Shown in pieces: positions 1 through 7,586 of a stretch of 11,400 nucleotides of DNA. The stretch spans positions 1 to 11,400 of the forward strand of contig JAACEH010000043.1 in assembly GCA_011682595.1 (NCBI GenBank), in the 5' to 3' direction. Under the pieces are notes generated by a model that was not told the origin of the DNA, ran no database searches, and saw only the letters and a list, made by a program, of their open reading frames with translations. The stretch's first letter is position 1. Every line of letters starts with the position of its first letter. The stretch comes from Anaerolineaceae bacterium. GTDB taxonomy: Bacteria; Planctomycetota; Phycisphaerae; FEN-1346; JAACEH01. A program made the translations under genes and the position numbers.

Positions 1-13
1 AGAATCTGCACTC

Positions 14-1126
14 ATGGCCGACGACAGGTTGTCGATCCTTGCTCTGAGCGCTTACCACGGGGGGCCGCGGCAGGAGTTTCTTGAGGGCCTGGCCGCCCAC
101 AGCCGGCACGAGTTTCTGCAGATGGTTCTGCCGCCGCGGACCCGGCACTGGCGACTCAGGGGCAGCGCCCTGCACTTCGCCTCCGAGATGGCCCGACTGC
201 ACCGCCGCAAGGTCGATCTTGTCCTGGCCAGCGACCTGGTCGACACCGCCCGGCTGCGGGCCCTGCTGCCGGCGGCGATGCGCGGGACGCCGATCGTCCA
301 GTACTTTCACGAGGACATGCTGAGCGGCAACCTGAAGGACCGCCCGCGCGACGAGTCGCTGGCCCTGGCCCAACTCTACAGCATGCTGGCCTCCAACACG
401 GTCCTGGTGGCCAGCGGCTATCACCGCCGGGCGCTTCTGGCCGGGGCCGGGAGAATGATCCGCTCGTTCCCCGACGCCGTGCCGGCCAAGCTCGAGGCGG
501 CGGTCGAAAAGTGCATCCGCGTCCTGCCGCCGGGGCTGGATGTGCAAGCCATCCGTCGGGCCGCGCCGCGAAAAAGAGCCGACGGGCCGCCGATCATCCT
601 GTGGAACAATCCCTGGACCGAGGACCAGGACCCGAAGACATTTTTCGAGACGCTCTATCATCTGCAGGCCGAGGGACTGGACTTTCGCCTGATCGCCGTC
701 GGGGCCACGGTCCGCAAGTACCCCGAGGTTTTCCAGGAGGCCCGCCGGCAACTCTCGGGCCGCATACTGCAGTTCGGTTACCTGGTGGATCGCGACCGCT
801 ACCTGGCCAACATCCGGGCGGCGGACATCGTGGTCAGCACAACCCGGCAGGAATGGTTTCCCCTGGCCACGGTCGAAGCGGCCATCGCCGGGGCCTATCC
901 GCTGGTGACCCGGCGACTGGCCAACGAGGAAGTCTTCGGCGAGCATCTGTCGGCGGTCGGCTATCGCGGCCCGGTGGATCTTCGCCGCCGCTTGGCAAGG
1001 TTGCTGGCCGAGCCGCCGGGGGTCTCGGCGAGCGAGGCCCTTCGCGCGACCCTGGCCCAGAGGTACGACTGGGCGACGGTGGCCGAGAAGTTCGATCGCC
1101 TGGCCGCGGCGACTGGCCCGCGTTGA
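14..1126 (+). CDS. tRNA-queuosine alpha-mannosyltransferase-like glycosyltransferase (DUF3524 + GT4)
   Basis: The 370-residue product looks like a bacterial homologue of animal GTDC1/QTMAN, which transfers mannose from GDP-mannose onto queuosine in tRNA-Asp. The N-terminal half (about residues 6-165) shows the DUF3524 hallmarks: an ILALSAYHGG start motif, the LPPRTRHWRLRGSALHFA segment near residue 40-56, and YFHEDML near residue 97-103. The C-terminal half (about 195-365) is a GT4-type Rossmann domain. Its EX7E donor-binding pair is Glu280 and Glu288 in QEWFPLATVE, followed by AAIAGAYPLV. Length is close to the usual 350-450 residues. The ATG at 14 is used because family members begin a few residues before the ILAL strand; only 13 upstream bases are visible, so the ribosome site cannot be judged. 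No queuosine biosynthesis gene is adjacent. The family call is strong. Mannose as donor and queuosine as acceptor are inferred from the animal enzyme and unproven here. Confidence 0.82.
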   Translation: MADDRLSILALSAYHGGPRQEFLEGLAAHSRHEFLQMVLPPRTRHWRLRGSALHFASEMARLHRRKVDLVLASDLVDTARLRALLPAAMRGTPIVQYFHEDMLSGNLKDRPRDESLALAQLYSMLASNTVLVASGYHRRALLAGAGRMIRSFPDAVPAKLEAAVEKCIRVLPPGLDVQAIRRAAPRKRADGPPIILWNNPWTEDQDPKTFFETLYHLQAEGLDFRLIAVGATVRKYPEVFQEARRQLSGRILQFGYLVDRDRYLANIRAADIVVSTTRQEWFPLATVEAAIAGAYPLVTRRLANEEVFGEHLSAVGYRGPVDLRRRLARLLAEPPGVSASEALRATLAQRYDWATVAEKFDRLAAATGPR

Positions 1127-1275
1127 GAGCGGCCGGCCAGTGCGGCGCGTAATCCCTTTGCGTTGCGAGTCTTATGTGCGGATTTGAGCAGCTTTTCTAT
1201 TCGTTCCTTCCGTCACAGCACTTTCGGGGAATTGGGCCGAAAGCGGATCGCCGCAAAAAAAGACCCAGCACCGGC
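1127..1275. other. non-coding gap after the glycosyltransferase
   Basis: I see no credible gene here. Short open frames cross it but lack ribosome sites and recognisable sequence. A hairpin with 7-bp arms CTTTCGG/CCGAAAG and a 9-nt loop lies at 1221-1243. It is not followed by a T-run on either strand, so I do not call it a terminator. An A-run at 1255-1261 precedes the promoter described next. Confidence 0.5.
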
Positions 1276-1305
1276 TTGACATTGCTGCATTATGGAAGTA
1301 ATACT
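1276..1305 (+). promoter_or_regulatory. sigma70-type promoter of the candidate small RNA
   Basis: A perfect -35 box TTGACA lies at 1276-1281. The best -10 is AATACT at 1300-1305 with an 18-bp spacer, or TAATAC at 1299-1304 with 17 bp. Transcription would begin near 1312. No gene starts within a sensible distance: the nearest protein start on this strand is about 580 bases away, beyond two terminators. This suggests the promoter drives a short RNA. Confidence 0.5.
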
Positions 1306-1311
1306 ATGCGG

Positions 1312-1477
1312 TCGGTTCACGGATTTGATCCGCACACATCATCGCCAACACATCGCTCTCGCCAGGGACGGCTCAAGAGCAAGCAAGCAGTTGGAACAGG
1401 ATGGTCGGCATACGTCCTGCGTTCGTAGCATGCCTTGCAAAGTCATTGGGAGAAAGGCGTCCTTCGGGGCGCTTTTT
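1312..1477 (+). ncRNA. candidate small non-coding RNA, about 165 nt, family unknown
   Basis: The stretch is bounded by a promoter with a perfect -35 box and by an intrinsic terminator, and contains no plausible protein gene. Potential helices are visible. CGGAT (1320-1324) pairs with ATCCG (1328-1332). GCTCT (1355-1359) pairs with AGAGC (1376-1380). GGCATACG (1407-1414) pairs with CGT...ATGCC (1424-1434), with a small bulge. GCAAG (1379-1383) can pair with CTTGC (1434-1438). The size suits 6S RNA or a regulatory RNA. I do not see the long terminal closing stem of 6S RNA or the conserved SRP RNA apical loop, and there is no tRNA-like end as in tmRNA. The transcript is inferred from its signals alone. 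Confidence 0.45.
1453..1477 (+). terminator. intrinsic terminator with UUCG tetraloop (first of a tandem pair)
   Basis: A 10-bp stem AAAGGCGTCC (1453-1462) pairs with GGGCGCTTTT (1467-1476), with two G-T wobbles, around a TTCG loop at 1463-1466. The run TTTTT at 1473-1477 forms the end of the stem and the U-tract. The tetraloop and T-run polarity favour plus-strand transcripts. Confidence 0.75.
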
Positions 1478-1481
1478 AAGT

Positions 1482-1526
1482 GCGGCAGCGATTTGCCACC
1501 CCTCGGTCGCTGCCGCCATTTTTTTT
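1482..1526 (+). terminator. second tandem intrinsic terminator
   Basis: A perfect 10-bp stem GCGGCAGCGA (1482-1491) pairs with TCGCTGCCGC (1507-1516). The 15-nt loop may close further by T-G wobbles. CA and eight consecutive T (1519-1526) follow. It begins only four bases after the first terminator, so together they would stop read-through very efficiently. Confidence 0.8.
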
Positions 1527-1540
1527 GCGCCTGCCCGGCT

Positions 1541-1814
1541 ACCGGCCAACCCGTTGGGGTGCACCTCATTTGAGTGGCACTCATGCAGCGAAGCGGGGTG
1601 CCCCTACAAGCACGCCACTTAAAACCGGCCACACCCCCTTGCCTGGGTGTACGTCAAGATTGTAGGTAAAGTCAAGTATATCTGGTCAACAGACCCGACG
1701 GGGGTGGCATGCGTCGCTGGCGACGCATGTTCCGTGGTTCCACGACATGGGCTGGCAAGCAGCCCATGCCACCAATCCACCTACAAACATGACCTGCACA
1801 CCCCTTGCCTTGGG
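1541..1814. repeat. REP/MITE-like cluster: palindromes alternating with related direct repeats
   Basis: Three related segments occur. ACCGGCCAACCC then GGGGTGCAC is at 1541-1564. ACCGGCCACACCCCC, TTGCC and GGGTGTAC are at 1624-1652. ACACCCCTTGCCTTGGG is at 1798-1814. Between the first two lies a palindromic block with AGTGGC (1573-1578) and GCCACT (1614-1619) at its ends. Between the last two lies a set of hairpins at 1703-1773. The segment at 1645-1667 (GGGTGT...TTGTAGGT) recurs imperfectly inverted at 1779-1803 (ACCTACAA...ACACCC), so the hairpin set is also flanked by inverted repeats about 24 bases long. No transposase or protein frame is present. The pattern resembles a non-autonomous repeat; copy number elsewhere in the genome is unknown. 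Confidence 0.6.
1703..1773. repeat. triple-hairpin palindromic core of the repeat cluster
   Basis: The ends GGTGGCATG (1703-1711) and CATGCCACC (1765-1773) are perfect 9-bp inverted repeats. Inside are three hairpins. CATGCGTCGC pairs with GCGACGCATG at 1708-1729 (10 bp). CGTGG pairs with CCACG at 1733-1744 (5 bp). CATGGGCTG pairs with CAGCCCATG at 1746-1768 (9 bp). The outer pair competes with the first and third hairpins, so the DNA or RNA could switch between a clover-like and a long-stem fold. No T-run follows, so it is not a simple terminator. Confidence 0.7.
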
Positions 1815-1830
1815 CGGCGTTATCAGCGCC

Positions 1831-1858
1831 TTGACTTGGCGGCCGATTCTGATAGTCT
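1831..1858 (+). promoter_or_regulatory. possible promoter upstream of trpF
   Basis: TTGACT at 1831-1836 is a good -35 box. The only -10 at suitable spacing (16 bp) is the poor TAGTCT at 1853-1858. Its position, about 34 bases before the trpF ATG, is sensible, but the match is weak. The repeat cluster ends just upstream, so trpF must depend on a promoter close to this point or on read-through. Confidence 0.3.
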
Positions 1859-1891
1859 AGCGGCTCTGAATTGCCCACGGAGGCGGCTTCC

Positions 1892-3866
<1,975 letters not shown>

Positions 3867-3951
3867 GCCACTTCGCCGGAACGGGTCGCCTGCCGCGCGG
3901 GGGAGGGCCATTCCGGGAACGGGCCAGAGTGTGAAAGAGGGCGATTGAACA

Positions 3952-5259
3952 ATGGCAGCACTTCTTCCGTTTCGCGGACTGCGCTACAACACCAGCCGGG
4001 CCCTGGATCTGGCCATGGTCACGGCGCCGCCTTACGACTGCATCAGCCCCGAGATGCAGCAGGACCTTTATCGTCTGCACCCGCACAACGTGGTGCAACT
4101 GATCTACGGCAAGCAGTCCGACACCGACACCGAGAGCGACAACCGCTACACGCGGGCCGCCGAATGCCTGAAGAAGTGGCAGGCCGGCGGCGTGCTGATG
4201 CGCGAGAGCCACCCGGCCCTTTATCTTTACGGGCAGGAATTCACGGCCGACGGGCACACGCTGGTTCGCCGCGGATTCATAGCCCGGGTGGCCCTGGAGG
4301 ATTTCGGCAGCGGTTCGATCCACCCGCACGAACAGACCTTCAGCGCGCCGAAGGAAGACCGGCTGAACTTGCTCAAAACAACGCACGTGAACCTGAGCCA
4401 GGTCTTGGCCCTCTACCCCGACGAGGCCGGCGAGGTGATGGCCGTTTTCGATCGCCGCCCGCTGGCCAGGCCCGACCTGACGGTGACCGACCAGCAGGGC
4501 GTGATCAACCGCATGTGGATCATCACCCACGAGGAGACGGCCGCCGAGGTGACCTCGCTGATGCACCGCCGGCCGCTGCTGATCGCCGACGGACACCATC
4601 GCTACGGAACGGCACTGAACTATCGCGACTACCTGCGGAGCCAGGGCGAGGACGTCTCGGGCCACCACCCGGCCAACTACACGTCGATCATGTGCGTCTC
4701 GATGGGTGACCCCGGCCTGGCCATTTTCCCGACGCACCGTGTGCTGGTGAACCTGCCGGCGATCGACGCGAAACGCCTCAAGGAGGTTCTCTCGACGCAT
4801 TTCACATGGCAGGAATTCTCCGGCGCAGAAGCCGTCAGTGGCCGCATGGAAGAGCACATCAACACCGACGACGGCGTGGCCTTCGGCATCTATATTCGCG
4901 GCGACCAGGCGGCCTACGTCGTGCGGCTAAAAGACCTCTCCTGCATGGACAAGCTCGCCTCCGACCACAGCAGGGATTGGCGGCAACTCGGCGTGGCCGT
5001 CCTTCACCGGCTGGTGATCGAGCGGCTGCTGGCCGATGCCTTCGGTCCCCTGGACGACCTCCAGATGCGCTATGTTCACCTGGCCGGCGAGGCCTTCGAC
5101 GCGGTCCACGAGGACGGCGCGGCGCTGGCCTTTCTGCTCAAGCCGCCGCACATCGAGCAGGTCGAGACGATTGCCGGGTCCGGGGAGCTGATGCCGCAGA
5201 AGTCCACCTACTTCTATCCCAAGCTGCTCAGCGGCCTGGTCATGAACCCGCTGGACTAG
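3952..5259 (+). CDS. DUF1015 family protein
   Basis: The 435-residue protein belongs to DUF1015, a cytoplasmic family without an established reaction. The start ALLPFRGLRYN, the APPYD motif near residue 25-29, the segment with NVVQLIYGK, and the invariant ADGHHRYGTAL (Asp213, His215, His216, Arg217) are all present, and length is typical. No signal peptide or membrane segment is seen. The DGHHR signature recalls the ParB/sulfiredoxin-like fold of the ADP-dependent free serine kinase SerK. DUF1015 genes often lie near serine-synthesis genes in other bacteria, as I recall, so a role in serine or phosphoserine metabolism is a hypothesis only. It starts 85 bases after ahcY with no terminator between, so an operon is likely. 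The ATG at 3952 is preceded by AGAGGG about 10 bases upstream, and the protein start agrees with the family. Confidence 0.88.
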   Translation: MAALLPFRGLRYNTSRALDLAMVTAPPYDCISPEMQQDLYRLHPHNVVQLIYGKQSDTDTESDNRYTRAAECLKKWQAGGVLMRESHPALYLYGQEFTADGHTLVRRGFIARVALEDFGSGSIHPHEQTFSAPKEDRLNLLKTTHVNLSQVLALYPDEAGEVMAVFDRRPLARPDLTVTDQQGVINRMWIITHEETAAEVTSLMHRRPLLIADGHHRYGTALNYRDYLRSQGEDVSGHHPANYTSIMCVSMGDPGLAIFPTHRVLVNLPAIDAKRLKEVLSTHFTWQEFSGAEAVSGRMEEHINTDDGVAFGIYIRGDQAAYVVRLKDLSCMDKLASDHSRDWRQLGVAVLHRLVIERLLADAFGPLDDLQMRYVHLAGEAFDAVHEDGAALAFLLKPPHIEQVETIAGSGELMPQKSTYFYPKLLSGLVMNPLD

Positions 5260-5292
5260 GGGTGGCGGCAGGCAAGTGGCAGCAATACGAAA

Positions 5293-5325
5293 AAGTCCCC
5301 AGACCGAAAAGCCGGGGGCTTCTTT
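5293..5325. terminator. bidirectional intrinsic terminator between convergent genes
   Basis: AAGTCCCC (5293-5300) pairs with GGGGGCTT (5314-5321), including one T-G wobble, around a 13-nt loop. On the plus strand CTTT follows, ending the DUF1015 transcript. On the minus strand the stem is followed by TTTTTCG (complement of 5288-5294), a better U-tract, which would end the transcript of the CBM48 gene. It sits in the gap between the two convergent stop codons. Confidence 0.75.
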
Positions 5326-5350
5326 ATGCGATTGCGACATGCGGTCCGTA

Positions 5351-5695
5351 CTATTGCAGCACGCGGCTCGGCGCGGCGAAGGCATAGTCCTCGGGCATGA
5401 CCTTCAGGCGAATCGGGGGCTCCACCTCAACCAGGCTGTTGAATCCGCCGAACTCGTTGCGCACCACGCCGCACGCGGCGTAGTCGGTGTGCCACACTTC
5501 GCCTCCTTCCCAGTACCGGAACTGGTGACTGCCCGGCGACAGCTTCAGGGACACGTGCCACACGCCCTTGTCGTCAACATGCATCGGCGTAGCTGTTCTG
5601 TCCCACTGGTTGAAGTTGCCCACCAGGTAAACTTGGCGCGGAGTGTTACAGCGGAATGTGAAGGTCACTTTCCCGGATCTTCCGAGGTCAACCAT
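5351..5695 (-). CDS. stand-alone CBM48/AMPK-type glycogen-binding module (E-set) protein
   Basis: The 114-residue protein is essentially one E-set beta-sandwich of the isoamylase N-terminal/CBM48 type, which binds alpha-glucans. Diagnostic parts are VTFTFRC, QVYLVGNFNQWD (21-32, with Trp31), GVWHVSLKLSPGSHQFRYW (44-62) and VWHTDYAA (67-74). The second half of the domain, with NEFGGFNSLVEV (79-90), matches the usual N..G..NS..V ending. There is no signal peptide and no catalytic domain. A short tail after residue 92 is unlike the core. I chose the ATG at 5695 because AAAGG lies about 7 bases upstream; an in-frame TTG at 5734 lacks such a site. Such proteins may target partners to glycogen or act as regulators. 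No glycogen-metabolism gene is adjacent, so its role is unknown. Confidence 0.8.
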   Translation of the reverse strand: MVDLGRSGKVTFTFRCNTPRQVYLVGNFNQWDRTATPMHVDDKGVWHVSLKLSPGSHQFRYWEGGEVWHTDYAACGVVRNEFGGFNSLVEVEPPIRLKVMPEDYAFAAPSRVLQ

Positions 5696-5874
5696 TTCCT
5701 TGCCTTTCGCCCCAAGACGATCTTGGCCCGGCAACCGGCGCCGTTGTCGGCCGAAAAGTTTAAGCGGCCACCGGGCAACACCGATGCGCCAGTGCGTTGT
5801 CCTGCAACTACTTATCGGCCGGGAAACGGTTTCTGATTAGGAGTTCTGCCGAACGGCGCCGAGAATCTTCCATC

Positions 5875-7395
5875 TCATCCTGTCGCCTCGGGCGGTGGGC
5901 GGTCGGCCGGCGCCCGGGCCGTGACAACGCGGTTCTTGCCGCCTTCCTTGGCGTCATAAAGAGCCGTGTCTATCCGCTTGATAAACTGTTCCGGCGAGGG
6001 GGCCCCCGCCAACTCGCCCACCCCGATGCTCAGTGTCAGCAAGACCGCCTGATTGTCAACCCTGAGTTCTTCGGACTGGATGTTGCGCAATAGCCGATCG
6101 GCCAGGGCCTGGGCCTGCCTGAGGCCCGTCTCGACCAGGATGACGGCAAACTCGTCGCCGCCGTATCGGGCGGGAAGGTCCGAGGCTCGAATCGACTTCT
6201 CGATAATCCGGGCCACATGCGACAGCGTCACGTCTCCCGCCTGATGGCCCAGGCGATCGTTGATCTCCTTCAGGTCGTCCAGGTCGATCATCAACATACT
6301 GAGCTTGGAGCCGTAACGGCCGGCGCGTCCGCATTCCTCGTTCAGCCGTTCGATGAAGGTGCGGTGATTGGCCAGTCCCGTCAGGCCGTCGGTCTTGGCC
6401 TGGCGCTCGACCTTGCGGAACAACTCAATATTGTAAATGCTCGCCCCGATCAGCTCGCAGAGTTGCTCGATCGGCGGCAGGTCCACATCCTCGTCAAACG
6501 GCTCCCCGTCAACTTTATCCGCCAGGTTCAGCACGCCGATAATCCGATGGCCGCTCATCAGAGGAACGATGATGCAACTGCTCGTGGAGTAGTTCTTGGC
6601 GAAGTGGCGGTCGACGGTCACCTGCTGGCGGGCCTCGAACTCCTTGAAGTCGCTGATCAGCACCAGCTTCTTGCGTTGAATGGCCAACCCCATCGGCGAG
6701 TTGGCCGTGTCGGCCAGGTCGATCCGCTCGGAGATTCTCCAGGGATGGTTGTGCCGTTCGAGAACCAGGTGGCCGCTCTGGGGATCGTGAAAATAGAGCG
6801 ACGCGTACCTGGCCTTCACCAGCAGCGGCACACGCTCTATACAAGCCTCCACAATCGTCTGCAGGTCCAGGCAGTTGATCAGCCGGCTCAGCCGGGTCAC
6901 CATCTGCATCTTCTGCAGCACCTGGTCCAGATGGCCCTGCTCCCGGCCGGCCAGGCGGTTGCGGACCTCGACGTCGTGCAGGGCCGACGACTGGCGATCC
7001 ACCTCCCCGGCTAACTCGTCCACCCGCTGCTCCAGCAGCTTCAGGGCCGTCTGCTGGCGATGAACACGGTCCCAGACTCTCAGACGATATCGCAACGTTT
7101 GCTCGTTGACCGGCTTGGTAAACAGGTCCTCAGCCGCCGCAAGCAGGGGCTTGTCCAATTCGCCGGCCATCTCCGCCGGACAGATCAGCACCACGTCACC
7201 GACTTGCCGCAGGCTCTCGGGGTCTACCTCCGACGGTCTGCCCAGGAGTTCCAGATCGAGTAAGATCACCTGGCGCACTTCCCCGTCGGACACAGGCCAA
7301 TACCCCTGCACCGACAGATCGCATGACTCCTCGTGACACACCTTGCCCAGGGTGTCGATCACCGACTCATCGGTTGAAACCAGGCACACCTTCAT
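5875..7395 (-). CDS. diguanylate cyclase: receiver-like + coiled coil + GAF + GGDEF
   Basis: The 506-residue cytoplasmic protein probably makes c-di-GMP from two GTP. Residues 1-110 are receiver-like, with Asp47 in VILLDLELLG and Lys94 in LFTKP. The acidic pair after strand 1 is replaced by Ser7-Thr8 (LVSTDES), so phosphorylation is doubtful. A heptad-rich helix (about 114-172) leads into a GAF domain (about 178-325, ending SIYNIELFRKVE). The cyclase domain (about 330-495) begins TDGLTGLANHRTF and has IDLDDLKEINDRLGH. It carries an intact GGDEF at 412-416 and an RASD inhibitory site at 403-406, the right five residues before it. The ATG at 7395 begins MKVCLVS, matching a receiver start. In-frame ATGs at 7440 and 7494 are possible, but the latter overlaps the likely promoter. 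The input sensed by GAF is unknown. Confidence 0.88.
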   Translation of the reverse strand: MKVCLVSTDESVIDTLGKVCHEESCDLSVQGYWPVSDGEVRQVILLDLELLGRPSEVDPESLRQVGDVVLICPAEMAGELDKPLLAAAEDLFTKPVNEQTLRYRLRVWDRVHRQQTALKLLEQRVDELAGEVDRQSSALHDVEVRNRLAGREQGHLDQVLQKMQMVTRLSRLINCLDLQTIVEACIERVPLLVKARYASLYFHDPQSGHLVLERHNHPWRISERIDLADTANSPMGLAIQRKKLVLISDFKEFEARQQVTVDRHFAKNYSTSSCIIVPLMSGHRIIGVLNLADKVDGEPFDEDVDLPPIEQLCELIGASIYNIELFRKVERQAKTDGLTGLANHRTFIERLNEECGRAGRYGSKLSMLMIDLDDLKEINDRLGHQAGDVTLSHVARIIEKSIRASDLPARYGGDEFAVILVETGLRQAQALADRLLRNIQSEELRVDNQAVLLTLSIGVGELAGAPSPEQFIKRIDTALYDAKEGGKNRVVTARAPADRPPPEATG

Positions 7396-7462
7396 CAGCA
7401 GATTCCCGTATCCGGCCGCCACAGCAGCGGCTTTGACCATGCCGCACCATCGCCACGGTATA

Positions 7463-7491
7463 ACAGTATTTCCGGCACATCGGCCTGTCAA
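7463..7491 (-). promoter_or_regulatory. promoter of the GGDEF gene
   Basis: On the minus strand TTGACA (7491-7486) is a perfect -35 box. Seventeen bases later TACTGT (7468-7463) is a modest -10. Transcription would start near 7456, which excludes the farthest upstream ATG at 7494. It leaves about 60 bases of leader before the preferred ATG at 7395, or about 16 before the one at 7440. Confidence 0.5.
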
Positions 7492-7520
7492 CATTTAATC
7501 GACCCGCCGACCCTTCAGTC

Positions 7521-7540
7521 TTGACCCCGACCGGGGTGAA
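7521..7540. promoter_or_regulatory. inverted repeat, possible operator between divergent promoters
   Basis: TTGACCCCG, AC and CGGGGTGAA form two 9-base arms with one mismatched pair and a 2-base centre. It lies 12 bases upstream of the rightward -35 box and about 30 bases upstream of the leftward -35 box, a typical place for a regulator of one or both genes. No matching regulator is in the window. Confidence 0.4.
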
Positions 7541-7551
7541 TCCTTGGGAAC

Positions 7552-7580
7552 TGGACGACAATTGCCGGTGCCCGTATAAT
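7552..7580 (+). promoter_or_regulatory. promoter with perfect TATAAT immediately before the PflX-like ATG
   Basis: TATAAT at 7575-7580 is a consensus -10. TGGACG at 7552-7557 is a fair -35 box with exactly 17 bases between. The start codon of the next gene is at 7587, seven bases after the -10, which is where transcription would normally begin. This implies a leaderless message, and no ribosome site is visible before that ATG. Confidence 0.6.
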
Positions 7581-7586
7581 TTCGGC

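Noticed and set aside
1221..1243. Hairpin CTTTCGG/CCGAAAG considered as terminator of the glycosyltransferase gene
   Set aside because: No T-run follows on either strand, so it lacks the second half of an intrinsic terminator.
1312..1477. 6S RNA, SRP RNA or tmRNA as identity of the candidate RNA
   Set aside because: No long terminal closing stem with a central bubble, no conserved SRP apical loop, and no tRNA-like CCA end; left unnamed.
1292..1632. Several small open frames on both strands in the 1127-1891 gap
   Set aside because: They run through two strong terminators and the palindromic repeats, lack ribosome sites and have no recognisable sequence.
1541..1814. CRISPR array
   Set aside because: The repeats are few, imperfect and themselves separated by palindromes, not unique spacers of constant length; no cas genes nearby.
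1871..1891. TTG start for trpF at 1871
   Set aside because: It would put the good ribosome site GGAGG inside the gene; the ATG at 1892 has ideal spacing.
7396..7494. Longer N-terminus for the GGDEF protein from the ATG at 7494
   Set aside because: The extra 33 residues overlap the -35/-10 promoter elements and have no domain resemblance; MKVCLVS is a natural receiver-like start.
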